Below the pieces are notes generated by a model that searched no databases, was not told where the DNA came from, and saw nothing but the letters and a program-made list of their open reading frames with translations. This document shows positions 35,345 through 44,830 of a stretch of 64,000 bases of DNA, one piece after another. The DNA is from Salinarimonas ramus (GTDB lineage Bacteria; Pseudomonadota; Alphaproteobacteria; Rhizobiales; Beijerinckiaceae): contig NZ_BMMF01000004.1 in NCBI RefSeq assembly GCF_014645695.1, forward strand, positions 255,261-319,260. Direction: 5' to 3'. Each line of letters begins with the position of its first letter. Position 1 is the stretch's first letter. A program made the translations under genes and the position numbers.

Positions 35345-36537
35345 CGCGCCGCCTCCTTCACGCGCGCGGGCAGCGCGGTCTTTCCGGCGACCGCACGGTC
35401 CGGCGTGAGGAGCGCGCGGATAAACGGCAGCGGCGGCAGGGCGGCGGCGAGCGCCGCCGCGTCGAGGAGCGTCGGCTCGTCGGAGAGGAAGCGGATGAGC
35501 CGTGGCGCGGGCGTGCGCCGGAAGAGCGCCGCGAACAGGTCGGGTCCCCGTGCAGGATCCGCGGCGAGAACGCGCAGGAACAGGCGATCCATGAAGGCGA
35601 GGAGCCGTCCGTCCGCCGCCGCCGGGACGGGTCCGCGCCCGGCGAGGAGCGCGTCCGCGCAAGCGTCGGCCCAGGCCTGGATGCGGCGGAAGGCGTAGCC
35701 GCTCGACGGCCGCGCGCCGCCCGCCATCAGCCCTGCCCGCACGAGGCCGGGCGTCCGCGATGGCGTGGGCGCGACGAGCCCCATGGGCAGGCAGCCGTGC
35801 TCCTCGCGAAGAGCCCGCCCGCCTCGCCCGAAGGTCACCGCCGCGACGGCCGCGTCGAGATCCTCCGCCAGCGCCGGCGCCGGCAGGGGATCGCGGGCGA
35901 AGGCCGTCGTCTCGATGAGCGCCCGGTCGGGGGCGAGGGGGAGGACGTAGGTGAAGACCACGCGATCGGCGCGCGGCGGCGAAAAACGCATGAGCTCGAC
36001 GGTGCCGGGATCGAAGCAGGCGGTGTCGCAGGCGATCTCGCGCCCGCGGAAGCTCTGCCAGAGCCGCGCGCCACCGGGTGCGGGCCGCCGGTCGGGACGC
36101 GTGTCGACGACGGCGCCCGCCGTCACCGGCCCTGCGGCGGTCTCCACGCGAAACCCGCCGCCGGCGAGCGGCGCGACCGCTCCGACGCGTGCGCCGAGCG
36201 CGAGATCGACATCCGGGCTCGCCGCGATCGCGGCCTGCGCCGCGGCGTAGAAGTCCGCGCCGCGGATCATCTGGTAGGGCATGCCCGGCGCCTCGGCGAC
36301 GGCGCTCCCGCCGCTCGCGGTGGCGACGCGCACGCGCGGCCATGCATGCGCGACGATTCGCTCGTGGCGGTGCGGGCGCGTGCGCCAGAAGCACCAGGTG
36401 CGGTCGTCGCGATAGGTCTCGCGCGCCTCGAGCACCAGGGTGCGCGGGGCGCGCGGCCCGGCGTCCGCGAGGCGCTGCGCCAGGCTCAGGCCCGCGCAGC
36501 CGCCTCCGAGGATCACGAGATCGCGATCGAGGCGCAT
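35341..36537 (-). CDS. crtY: Lycopene beta-cyclase
   Basis: A 398-residue FAD protein: N-terminal dinucleotide motif LVILGGGCAGLSLAQ, the CrtY signature DDRTWCFW, PYQMIRGADFY and the C-terminal GGARPSSGYAFRRIQ. It cyclises both ends of lycopene to make beta-carotene, the substrate of Blh encoded next. No crtE, crtB or crtI is present in the window, so lycopene must be made from genes elsewhere. Confidence 0.93.
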   Translation of the reverse strand: MRLDRDLVILGGGCAGLSLAQRLADAGPRAPRTLVLEARETYRDDRTWCFWRTRPHRHERIVAHAWPRVRVATASGGSAVAEAPGMPYQMIRGADFYAAAQAAIAASPDVDLALGARVGAVAPLAGGGFRVETAAGPVTAGAVVDTRPDRRPAPGGARLWQSFRGREIACDTACFDPGTVELMRFSPPRADRVVFTYVLPLAPDRALIETTAFARDPLPAPALAEDLDAAVAAVTFGRGGRALREEHGCLPMGLVAPTPSRTPGLVRAGLMAGGARPSSGYAFRRIQAWADACADALLAGRGPVPAAADGRLLAFMDRLFLRVLAADPARGPDLFAALFRRTPAPRLIRFLSDEPTLLDAAALAAALPPLPFIRALLTPDRAVAGKTALPARVKEAAR

Positions 36538-36547
36538 GGCTCGCGCC

Positions 36548-37426
36548 TTATTCCGCCGGCTCGCGCACCCGATGCGGGCGCTCGATGCGGTCGGGATAGA
36601 TCTCGCCCTGCACCGCGAGCGCGGGACCGTAGCCCTCCTCGATGGAGCGGTGGCGTGCGACGCGCGAGAGCATGATGCCGAAGACGAGCTTCGAGGTGAT
36701 GTCGGCCGTCGTGAACAGCACCTGGCGCACGAGCACCGATTCGTCGGACACCCACACCGCCGGGATCAGGTAGGCGATGGGATAGAGCGTCCAGGCGACG
36801 AGCAGCAGCAGGAAGATGCGGTTCATCTCGCCCGCCACGCGGGCCGAGAGCGTCTCCGGGGGGCGATGCGTCACAGCATAGACGAGCCAGAGGATGTAGA
36901 GGTAGAACACCGTCGAGACGCCGCCCCAGATCCAGAAGGGCGCGACCGCCTGCGTATCGGAGAAGCCGGCCACCGCCGGCTCGTAGTACTGGCCGACATA
37001 GCCGGTCCAGATCATCAGCAGGCCGGCGAGCGTGAACTTCCCCCAGTTCGCCCAGAAGGCGCGGCCCGAGAAGCCGAGCACGACGAGGAGCTGGGTGAGC
37101 AGCATCGGCACGTCGATCGACCAATTGGCGTAGCGATAGCCGTTGGAGAAGATCATCCCGTCGACGCGCGTCCACAGCCCGCTCGCCTCGTTGAAGGTGA
37201 AGGTGCGGTTCCACAGCAGCCAGAGCTGGAAGATCTCGAGCGCGGCCGAGACCATCACCACCGCCGAGATCACGCTCGAGAGGCGGTAGCGCGGCGCGAC
37301 GTTGTTCATCGTCATGATGAAATAGGCGAGCCCCGCGAGGAAGGCCGCCACCGTCAGCGCGAAGATGTGGCGTATGACGTCGAAGTGCCAATAGCCGTAT
37401 TCGAGGAAGTTTTCGTAATTGGGCAT
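36548..37426 (-). CDS. NDQ-type microbial rhodopsin, putative light-driven sodium pump
   Basis: A 292-residue seven-helix rhodopsin. Helix C reads RYANWSIDVPMLLTQ, giving N101, D105 and Q112, the NDQ motif of the sodium pump KR2 (N112, D116, Q123) instead of the DTE-type motif of proton pumps. R98 corresponds to KR2 R109. The retinal Schiff-base lysine is K246 in ADITSK and D242 matches KR2 D251. L109, at the spectral tuning position of proteorhodopsin, favours green absorption. The gene is first in an operon with crtY (10 bp apart) and blh. Confidence 0.93.
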   Translation of the reverse strand: MPNYENFLEYGYWHFDVIRHIFALTVAAFLAGLAYFIMTMNNVAPRYRLSSVISAVVMVSAALEIFQLWLLWNRTFTFNEASGLWTRVDGMIFSNGYRYANWSIDVPMLLTQLLVVLGFSGRAFWANWGKFTLAGLLMIWTGYVGQYYEPAVAGFSDTQAVAPFWIWGGVSTVFYLYILWLVYAVTHRPPETLSARVAGEMNRIFLLLLVAWTLYPIAYLIPAVWVSDESVLVRQVLFTTADITSKLVFGIMLSRVARHRSIEEGYGPALAVQGEIYPDRIERPHRVREPAE

Positions 37427-37690
37427 GAGACCTCCCGGCCCGTTCTTCTGGGAGAAGCATCGCGGGAGGCGAGCATGCGACCTGCGCGGGCCGCGTCCGC
37501 GGACCCACCGCCCCGGTTCGATCGGGCGGCCAACGAACAAGCGGGCCATTCCGTTCGCTCTCGGGGAGAGACGATGCACGCTCTGCGGCGCGACCCGGCG
37601 TCGCGGCGGCCCCACCGGCGCGCCATCGGCATGCTCGACATCGGCGCGGGCGGCGTTATGGTCCGCGCTCGTCGAATTCGGAGCACGGCC

Positions 37691-38443
37691 ATGGCGAGGC
37701 TCAGCGTCAACCTCAACAAGATCGCCCTCCTGCGCAACTCGCGGAAGACCGGCGTGCCGGACCCGGCCGCCTTCGTGCCGCTCGCGGCCCGCGCGGGCGC
37801 GCAGGGCATCACGCTGCATCCGCGCCCCGACGAGCGCCACGTGCGCCGCACCGACGTCGACGCAATCGCCGCGGCGATGGAGGGCATGCGCCCGGCCTGC
37901 GAGCTCAACCTCGAGGGCTACCCGGACGCGCGCTTTCTCGAGATCGTGCGCGCCGTGCGTCCCGAGCAGGTGACCTTCGTGCCGGACGCCCCCGACGTCT
38001 TCACCTCCGACAAGGGCTTCGAGCTCGACGCGGCGCAGACGACGCTCGTGCGCGAGGCGCTGGCCGCGCTCGAGGGGATCGAGACGCGCATCGTGCTGTT
38101 CATCGATCCGGACCCCGCGGTCGTCCCCCGCGTAGCCGAGATCGGCGCGCACGGCATCGAGATCTACACGGGCTCCTACGCCGAGGCCTGGAAGGCGGGC
38201 CGCCACGCGCCCCTCCTCGACGCCGCCGCCAAGGCGGCGCTCGCGGCGAAGGCGCACGGCCTCGTCGTGAATGCGGGGCACGACCTCAACCTCGACAACA
38301 TCCCGCCCCTCGTCGCCGCCATCCCCCACCTCGCCGAGGCCTCCATCGGCCACGAGCTCACGGCGGACGCGCTGGTGATGGGCTTCGAGGGCGCGGTCGC
38401 CGCCTATGCGGCGGCGCTTCGCGGGGAGCGTCGCGAGGGGTGA
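37691..38443 (+). CDS. pdxJ: Pyridoxine 5'-phosphate synthase
   Basis: A 250-residue TIM barrel that condenses 1-deoxyxylulose 5-phosphate with 3-amino-2-oxopropyl phosphate to pyridoxine 5'-phosphate. Motifs are LSVNLNKIALLRNSR, GITLHPRPDERHVR, FIDPDP, HGLVVNAGHDLNLDN and SIGHELTADAL. It is divergent from the rhodopsin operon; the 264-bp gap holds both promoters but no clear -35/-10 pair. Confidence 0.95.
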   Translation: MARLSVNLNKIALLRNSRKTGVPDPAAFVPLAARAGAQGITLHPRPDERHVRRTDVDAIAAAMEGMRPACELNLEGYPDARFLEIVRAVRPEQVTFVPDAPDVFTSDKGFELDAAQTTLVREALAALEGIETRIVLFIDPDPAVVPRVAEIGAHGIEIYTGSYAEAWKAGRHAPLLDAAAKAALAAKAHGLVVNAGHDLNLDNIPPLVAAIPHLAEASIGHELTADALVMGFEGAVAAYAAALRGERREG

Positions 38444-38524
38444 GCGCGGCTACCACCGGGCTTCGCGCGAAAATAGGCGAATGCCGGTGCGCGGGCTGCG
38501 TTTCGGCGCTTTCCGACACTCGCC

Positions 38525-38553
38525 TTGACACGACCCGCCGTCGCGCGTCTATT
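38525..38553 (+). promoter_or_regulatory. Candidate sigma-70-type promoter of the NYN gene
   Basis: TTGACA (38525-38530), 17 bases, TCTATT (38548-38553), about 125 bp before the ATG at 38680. The -10 is imperfect. The 236-bp gap shows nothing else. Confidence 0.4.
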
Positions 38554-38679
38554 CGAGCGAGGTGGCCATACGTGGCACCTAGACTACCGTAACGTTAGAC
38601 ACGCGTGGACGGCCGAACGGCCACGCATCATTGCCGGTTCGGCCTGTTTTGCGCGATTTCGATCGGAGATATTGAAGTC

Positions 38680-39381
38680 ATGAAGGACCAAGAACGCATT
38701 GCCGTATTCATAGACGGCGCCAATCTCTACGCGACCACGAAGACGCTCGGCTTCGACATCGACTACAAGCGCCTTTTGAAAGAATTTCAATCGCGCGGCT
38801 ACCTGCTTCGGGCGTTCTATTACACGGCGCTCGTCGAGGACCAAGAATACTCCTCGATCCGCCCGCTAATCGATTGGCTCGATTACAACGGCTATCGTGT
38901 CGTGACCAAGCCCACCAAGGAGTTCGTCGACTCCATGGGCCGCCGCAAGGTGAAGGGCAACATGGACATCGAGCTGTGCATCGACGCGCTCGAGCTCGCC
39001 CAGCACGTGGACCACATCGTCCTGTTCTCCGGCGACGGCGACTTCCGGTCGTTGGTCGAGGCGCTCCAGCGCAAAGGCGTGCGCGTGTCGGTGGTCTCCA
39101 CCATCTCGACCCAGCCACCCATGGTGGCCGACGAGCTGCGCCGCCAGGCGGACGAGTTCATCGATCTCGCGCATCTCCTGCCGAAGATCGGCCGCGACCC
39201 GGCCGACCGGCCGCAGCGCGATTATTCCGATCGTCCGCAGCGCTTCCAGGGCGGACCCGGGCAAGGCCCCGGTCCCGGTCCCGGCCCCGGCGGTCCCGGC
39301 CTCGAGCGCCGCTACGGCATCCGTCAGGGCCAGGGCCCGATCGGCGGACCGCCGGACGAAGAGGACGAGTACGAGGATTGA
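38680..39381 (+). CDS. NYN-domain protein (LabA/DUF88 type)
   Basis: A 233-residue protein with a PIN-like NYN nuclease domain (residues 1-160). The acidic metal site is visible in AVFIDGANLY, KGNMDIELCIDA and FSGDGDFRSLVEAL. A Gly/Pro-rich low-complexity stretch (GPGPGPGPGGPG) and an acidic end follow. Homologs are thought to act in RNA turnover. I used ATG 38680; a GTG at 38605 would add 25 unlike residues. Confidence 0.9.
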   Translation: MKDQERIAVFIDGANLYATTKTLGFDIDYKRLLKEFQSRGYLLRAFYYTALVEDQEYSSIRPLIDWLDYNGYRVVTKPTKEFVDSMGRRKVKGNMDIELCIDALELAQHVDHIVLFSGDGDFRSLVEALQRKGVRVSVVSTISTQPPMVADELRRQADEFIDLAHLLPKIGRDPADRPQRDYSDRPQRFQGGPGQGPGPGPGPGGPGLERRYGIRQGQGPIGGPPDEEDEYED

Positions 39382-39385
39382 TCGC

Positions 39386-39418
39386 ATCGCCCGCGCCGTG
39401 AGCCACGGCGCGGGCGAT
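39386..39418. terminator. Strong hairpin between convergent NYN and amidase genes
   Basis: ATCGCCCGCGCCGTG (39386-39400) pairs perfectly with CACGGCGCGGGCGAT (39404-39418), loop AGC. No long T-run; it could end both transcripts. Confidence 0.65.
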
Positions 39419-39446
39419 CGTCCTCGGCCTCACCCCGAATCTCACC

Positions 39447-40865
39447 TCACCCGAAGACCGGCCATGCCCGCTGCGGGCCGCGCATGCGCTCGAACGCCGC
39501 AGCCGCCTGCAGCACGGCCATGTCGGCGAAGCGCGGCCCGGCGATCTGCAGGCCGATGGGCAGCCCGCTCGTCGTGTAGCCGCAATTCACCGAGATCGCC
39601 GGCTGCTCGGACATGTTGAAGCCCACCGTGAAGCCGATGTGCTCGAAGGGGCGCTGCCAGTCGTTGGTCGGCGAGGCCCGGTCCGCCGGGTAGGTCGGCA
39701 TCGGCGCCACCGGCGAGATCAAGAGATCGTAGGGCGCGCTCGCCGTCAGGGTCGCCTTGCGCATGGCGTCGATCTGCGCAAAGCCCCGATAGACCTCCTC
39801 CCCCGAGAGCGCCGCCCCGCTCTCCGCCCACGAGCGGATGTAGGGCAGGATCGCCGCGCGCTTCGCCTCGGGCAGGCTCCCGATGTCCGACCAGGCACGG
39901 GCGCGCCAGAAGCGATCGAGCCCGTCGAGCATCTCGCGGGTGAGGAACGGACCCGCCTCCTCGACGATCGCGCCCGCTTCCGTGAAGGCGTGCGCCGCCC
40001 GCTCGATCGCCGCGCGCACCTCCGGCTCGACGTCGGCACCCACGCCGCAATCCAGCACGAGCCCGATGCGCAGGCCCGCGACGCCGTGGTCGAGGTCGAG
40101 CCAGGGCAGGTCCGCCGGCGGCAGGCACATCGTGTCGCGCGTGTCGGGTCGCGAGAGGACGCTCATGTAGAGCGCCGCATCGGCGACGGTGCGCGTCATC
40201 GGGCCGGCGACGCGCCCGAGGAAGGGCGGATCGATGGGAACGCGCCCGAAGCTCGGCTTGAGGCCGACGACGCCGCACCAGCCGGCCGGCAGGCGGATCG
40301 AGCCGCCGATGTCGGTGCCGATATGCAGCGGGCCATAGCCGGCCGCGGCGGCGGCGCCGGCGCCGGCGGAGGAGCCGCCGGGGTTCAGGTCCGTGTTCCA
40401 CGGGTTGCGCGCGAGATCGTGGAAGCTCGACAGGCCGGACGACAGCATGCCGTAATCGGGCATCGTCGTGCGCGCCATGATCACGCCGCCCGCCTCGCGG
40501 GTGCGCGCCGCCGGCGGCGCGTCGAGGGCGGACGGCACGAGGTCGCGCGCGGCGGTGCCGAGCGGCATGCCCAGCCCCTTCGTGGCGATGTTCTCCTTGA
40601 TCGTCACCGGCACGCCGTCGATCGGCCCGGCGGGCTCGCCCTTCGCCCAGCGCGCCTCGGAGGCCTGCGCCGCATCGAGCGCCGCCTGCGGATCGAAGGC
40701 CCACAGCGCGTGCAGGGTCGGCTCCGCCGCCTCGATGCGCGCGATCACCGCTTGCGTGACCTCGACGGGCGAGAGGCGCCGCGCCTCGTAGGCGGCGACG
40801 AGGTCGCAGGCCGTGAGGTCGGCGAGGGCGTGAGAGGCTGGGGAGGCTGGGGAGGCGGCGGTCAT
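39447..40865 (-). CDS. Amidase signature family protein
   Basis: A 472-residue amidase with the Lys of VTIKENIATKG, the Ser region NPGGSSAGAGAAAAAG and nucleophile Ser in TDIGGSIRLPAG. It hydrolyses an amide of unknown identity, releasing ammonia. It is the last gene of a peptide-type ABC transporter unit (25 bp after the ATPase), so the transported compound may be its substrate. The ATG at 40865 was preferred over an upstream start in Arg-rich sequence. Confidence 0.88.
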   Translation of the reverse strand: MTAASPASPASHALADLTACDLVAAYEARRLSPVEVTQAVIARIEAAEPTLHALWAFDPQAALDAAQASEARWAKGEPAGPIDGVPVTIKENIATKGLGMPLGTAARDLVPSALDAPPAARTREAGGVIMARTTMPDYGMLSSGLSSFHDLARNPWNTDLNPGGSSAGAGAAAAAGYGPLHIGTDIGGSIRLPAGWCGVVGLKPSFGRVPIDPPFLGRVAGPMTRTVADAALYMSVLSRPDTRDTMCLPPADLPWLDLDHGVAGLRIGLVLDCGVGADVEPEVRAAIERAAHAFTEAGAIVEEAGPFLTREMLDGLDRFWRARAWSDIGSLPEAKRAAILPYIRSWAESGAALSGEEVYRGFAQIDAMRKATLTASAPYDLLISPVAPMPTYPADRASPTNDWQRPFEHIGFTVGFNMSEQPAISVNCGYTTSGLPIGLQIAGPRFADMAVLQAAAAFERMRGPQRAWPVFG

Positions 40866-40890
40866 CGGAGCATTCCTTCTTCTTCGTCGT

Positions 40891-41735
<845 letters not shown>

Positions 41736-41739
<4 letters not shown>

Positions 41740-42785
41740 CGTGCACCCTCAGCGGACGCCGCCACGTCCCCCGCCATCCCGCTCGGCGGATGCGGGTGCA
41801 GGCACGCCGCCGCGTGATCGGCCCGGCCCGGTGCGCCGAGCGGCGCGAGCGGCGGGGGTGCGGCTCGGCAATCGTCCTGCGCGCGCGGGCAGCGCGGCGC
41901 GAAGGCGCAGCCCGGCGGGCGCGCGCGCGGATCGGGCACCTGGCCCGGGATCGCGGCGAGCCGGCGCTTGCGCCCGCTCGGCTCGCGCGCGCTGGTCAGG
42001 AGCGCGGAGCGCGGCGAGGCGGCGAAGAGCCCGCGGGTATAGGGATGCGCCATGTGAGCGAAGACGTCCGCCGTGCGCCCGCTTTCGACCACGCGCCCGG
42101 CATACATCACCATCATGCGCTCGCAGGTCTCCTCGACGACCCCGAGATCGTGGGTGATGAGGACGAGCGCCATGCCCATCTCGGCGACGAGATCCTCGAG
42201 CAGATCGAGGATCTGCGCCTGGATCGTCACGTCGAGCGCCGTCGTCGGCTCGTCGGCGATGAGCACGTCGGGCCCGCAGGCGAGCGCGATGGCGATGACG
42301 ACGCGCTGGCGCTGCCCGCCCGAGAGCTGGTGGGGGTAGAGATCGAGCGAGAAGCGCGGCCCGGGCAGGCCCACGCGGTCGAGGAGAGCGCGGGCGCGCT
42401 CGGCGGCCTGCGCCTTCGGGAGGCGCAGGTGCAGGATCAGGCTCTCGGCGATCTGCGCGCCGATGGTCTTGACCGGGTTCAAGGCCGTCATCGGCTCCTG
42501 GAAGACCATGGCGATGCGCCGCCCGCGGATGCCCTGCATCTCGCGCTCGGACGTCGCGAGCAGGTCGCGCCCGTCGAGGCGGATCGCACCGGTCGCCCGC
42601 GCGGCGCCGGGGAGGAGCCCCATGATCGCGAGCGCCGTCATCGACTTGCCGCAGCCCGATTCGCCGACGATGCCGAGCTTCTCGCCCCGGTCGAGGCCAA
42701 TGTCGACGCCCTCGAGGATCGGCGCCGCGCCGGTGAGCGCCGGGATCTCGACGCGCAGGTTCTCGATCTCGAGGAGCCGGCTCAT
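41736..42785 (-). CDS. Oligopeptide-type ABC transporter ATP-binding protein (DppD/OppD-like)
   Basis: A 349-residue ATPase with [34 protein letters not shown] and [13 protein letters not shown]. The C-terminal oligo_HPY region contains cysteines ([16 protein letters not shown]) that form the Fe-S or structural site known in DppD. Joined to the next gene by an ATGA overlap. Confidence 0.93.
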
Positions 42786-43636
42786 CGCGCGCGCCTCACC
42801 TTGGGGTCCAGCGCGTCGCGCAGCCCGTCGCCCAAGAGGTTGAGGCCGAGCACCGCGATCGTGATGGCGAGGCCCGGGAAGATCGCGAGCCAGGGTGCGG
42901 TGTAGATGTAGGTCTGCGCGTCGAACAGCATCTTGCCCCAGGACGGCTGCGGCGGCTGCACGCCGAGCCCCACATAGGAGAGCCCCGCCTCGGCCACGAT
43001 GGCGAGCGCGAACTGGATCGTCGCCTGCACCACGAGCACCGCCGTGCAATTGGGCAGGACGTGCTCGATCGTGATGGCGAGATCGCTCTTGCCGGCGCAG
43101 CGCGCGGCCAACACGAAGTCGCGCTTCCACAGCCCGAGCGCCGCGCCGCGGGTGAGGCGCGCGAAGACGGGAATGTTGAAGATCCCGATCGCCACGATGG
43201 CGTTCACCGCGCCCGGCCCCGCGAGCGCGGTGATGATCACCGCCGTCAGCAGCGCCGGGAAGGCGAAGGCGAGATCCGTCGAACGCATCACGACGTCGTC
43301 CACGAGCCCGCCCCGCGCCGCGGCCAGCGCGCCGAGCGGCACGCCGATGCCGGCTCCCACCAGCACCGCGACGACGGCCACCACGATCGAGACCTGCGCC
43401 CCCGCCATGATCTGCGAGAGCACGTCGCGCCCGAAGAAGTCGGTGCCGAGCGGATGCGCGAGCGAGGGGGCCTCGAGCTTGTTCAGGATGTTCAGCGCGG
43501 TCGGCTCGTAGGGCGTCCAGACGAGGGAGACGAGCGCCATGGCTACGAAGATCGCCGTGATCACGAGGCCGACGACGAGGCTCGGGCTCGCGGCCGGAAG
43601 CCGTCGCCCGCCCGTCTTGCGCACGACGCCGCTCAT
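42782..43636 (-). CDS. Oligopeptide-type ABC transporter permease (DppC-like)
   Basis: A 284-residue permease with the C-type extended N-terminus, the segment [21 protein letters not shown], an EAA loop ([19 protein letters not shown]) and five helices. Overlaps the DppD-like start. Confidence 0.93.
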   Translation of the reverse strand: MSGVVRKTGGRRLPAASPSLVVGLVITAIFVAMALVSLVWTPYEPTALNILNKLEAPSLAHPLGTDFFGRDVLSQIMAGAQVSIVVAVVAVLVGAGIGVPLGALAAARGGLVDDVVMRSTDLAFAFPALLTAVIITALAGPGAVNAIVAIGIFNIPVFARLTRGAALGLWKRDFVLAARCAGKSDLAITIEHVLPNCTAVLVVQATIQFALAIVAEAGLSYVGLGVQPPQPSWGKMLFDAQTYIYTAPWLAIFPGLAITIAVLGLNLLGDGLRDALDPKVRRAR

Positions 43637-44586
43637 CGCGCGCCTCCTCGCGACAGCCGCGGATCGAGGGCGGCGTAGGCGAGATCGACGAGGAAGTTGA
43701 CGACGATGACGGAGATCGCGAGCAGCGTCACGAGGCTCTGCACGGTGATCAGGTCGCGCTGCGCGATGGCCTGGAAGACGAGGCGCCCGAGCCCCGGCAG
43801 GGTGAAGACGTTCTCGATGATGATCGTGCCGGCGAGCAGGAAGGAGAATTGCAGGCCCATGATGGTGACGACGGGGATGAGCGCGTTGGGCACCGCATGG
43901 CGCCACAGGGCCGCCTCGCCCGACAGGCCCTTGGCGCGGGCCGTGCGGATGAAGTCCTCGCCCAGGGTCTCGATGACGGAGGAGCGCGTCACGCGCGCGA
44001 GGATCGCCGCCTGCGGCAGCGCCAGCGCCAGCGCGGGCAGGATCAGCGCCTCGAGCCCGGCGAGGAGCCCCGCCTCCCAGCCGGGGAAGCCGGAGGCCGG
44101 CAGCCAGCCGAGCGTCAGCGCGAAAAGGATCACGAGCATGAGCCCGAGCCAGAAGTTCGGCACGGCGACGCCCACCTGCGCGACGCCCATCGTCGCGACG
44201 TCTCCCGCCCTCCCGCGCCGCGAGGCGGCGTAGACGCCGACGGGGATCGCGATCAGCGTCGAGAGCACGAGGGCGAGCACCGCGAGCGGCAGGCTCACCG
44301 CCGCGCGCTGCGCGACGAGATCGGCGACGGGGACGGAATAGGTGTAGCTGGTGCCGAGATCGCCGACGAGGAAGCCGCCGATCCACTCGAGGTAGCGCCA
44401 TGCGACCGGCTGATCGAGCCCCATCTCGGCCCTGAGCGCGGCCAGCGTGTCGGGCCGCGCGCCGGTGCCGAGGATGATCGCGGCGGGATCGCCGGGCAGC
44501 ACGGCCATGGCCACGAACACGACGAGGCTCGCCGCGAGGGCGGTGAGGACGAGCGCGATCGTGCGGCCGAGGAGGTAGCGGGACAC
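43633..44586 (-). CDS. Oligopeptide-type ABC transporter permease (DppB-like)
   Basis: A 317-residue permease with helix 1 LGRTIALVLTALAASLVVFVAM, GDLGTSYTYSVPV and an EAA loop (TARAKGLSGEAALWRHAVPNAL). GTG start at 44586. A 182-bp palindromic element separates it from the binding-protein gene. Confidence 0.92.
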   Translation of the reverse strand: MSRYLLGRTIALVLTALAASLVVFVAMAVLPGDPAAIILGTGARPDTLAALRAEMGLDQPVAWRYLEWIGGFLVGDLGTSYTYSVPVADLVAQRAAVSLPLAVLALVLSTLIAIPVGVYAASRRGRAGDVATMGVAQVGVAVPNFWLGLMLVILFALTLGWLPASGFPGWEAGLLAGLEALILPALALALPQAAILARVTRSSVIETLGEDFIRTARAKGLSGEAALWRHAVPNALIPVVTIMGLQFSFLLAGTIIIENVFTLPGLGRLVFQAIAQRDLITVQSLVTLLAISVIVVNFLVDLAYAALDPRLSRGGAR

Positions 44587-44610
44587 GGGGTGTCGATCCT
44601 CTCCAAGAAT

Positions 44611-44792
44611 GTCATCCCGGACGCCGAAGGCGATCCGGGACCCAGAACACGAGAGGCCTGGTTCAGGGCGCGCGAGAGCGCGTCCGTCCAAGTCCCGCCG
44701 ATGCAGGCGTTCGGTGGCCGCGGCGTCGGCACGCCGCTCCGTCGAGCACCTGCGGTTCTGGGTCCCGGGTCCGCTTCGCGGCCCGGGATGAC
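44611..44792. repeat. Large REP-like palindromic element inside a transport operon
   Basis: The left end has GTCATCCCGG (44611-44620) and CCGGGACCCAGAAC (44635-44648); the right end has the inverse GTTCTGGGTCCCGG (44755-44768) and CCCGGGATGAC (44782-44792). The two ends are inverted copies of one small hairpin unit around a 106-bp centre. It lies between the binding-protein and permease genes. Confidence 0.75.
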
Positions 44793-44830
44793 ATGGGTGG
44801 CGCTCCCTGACGAACGCCCCCCTTCTCATT

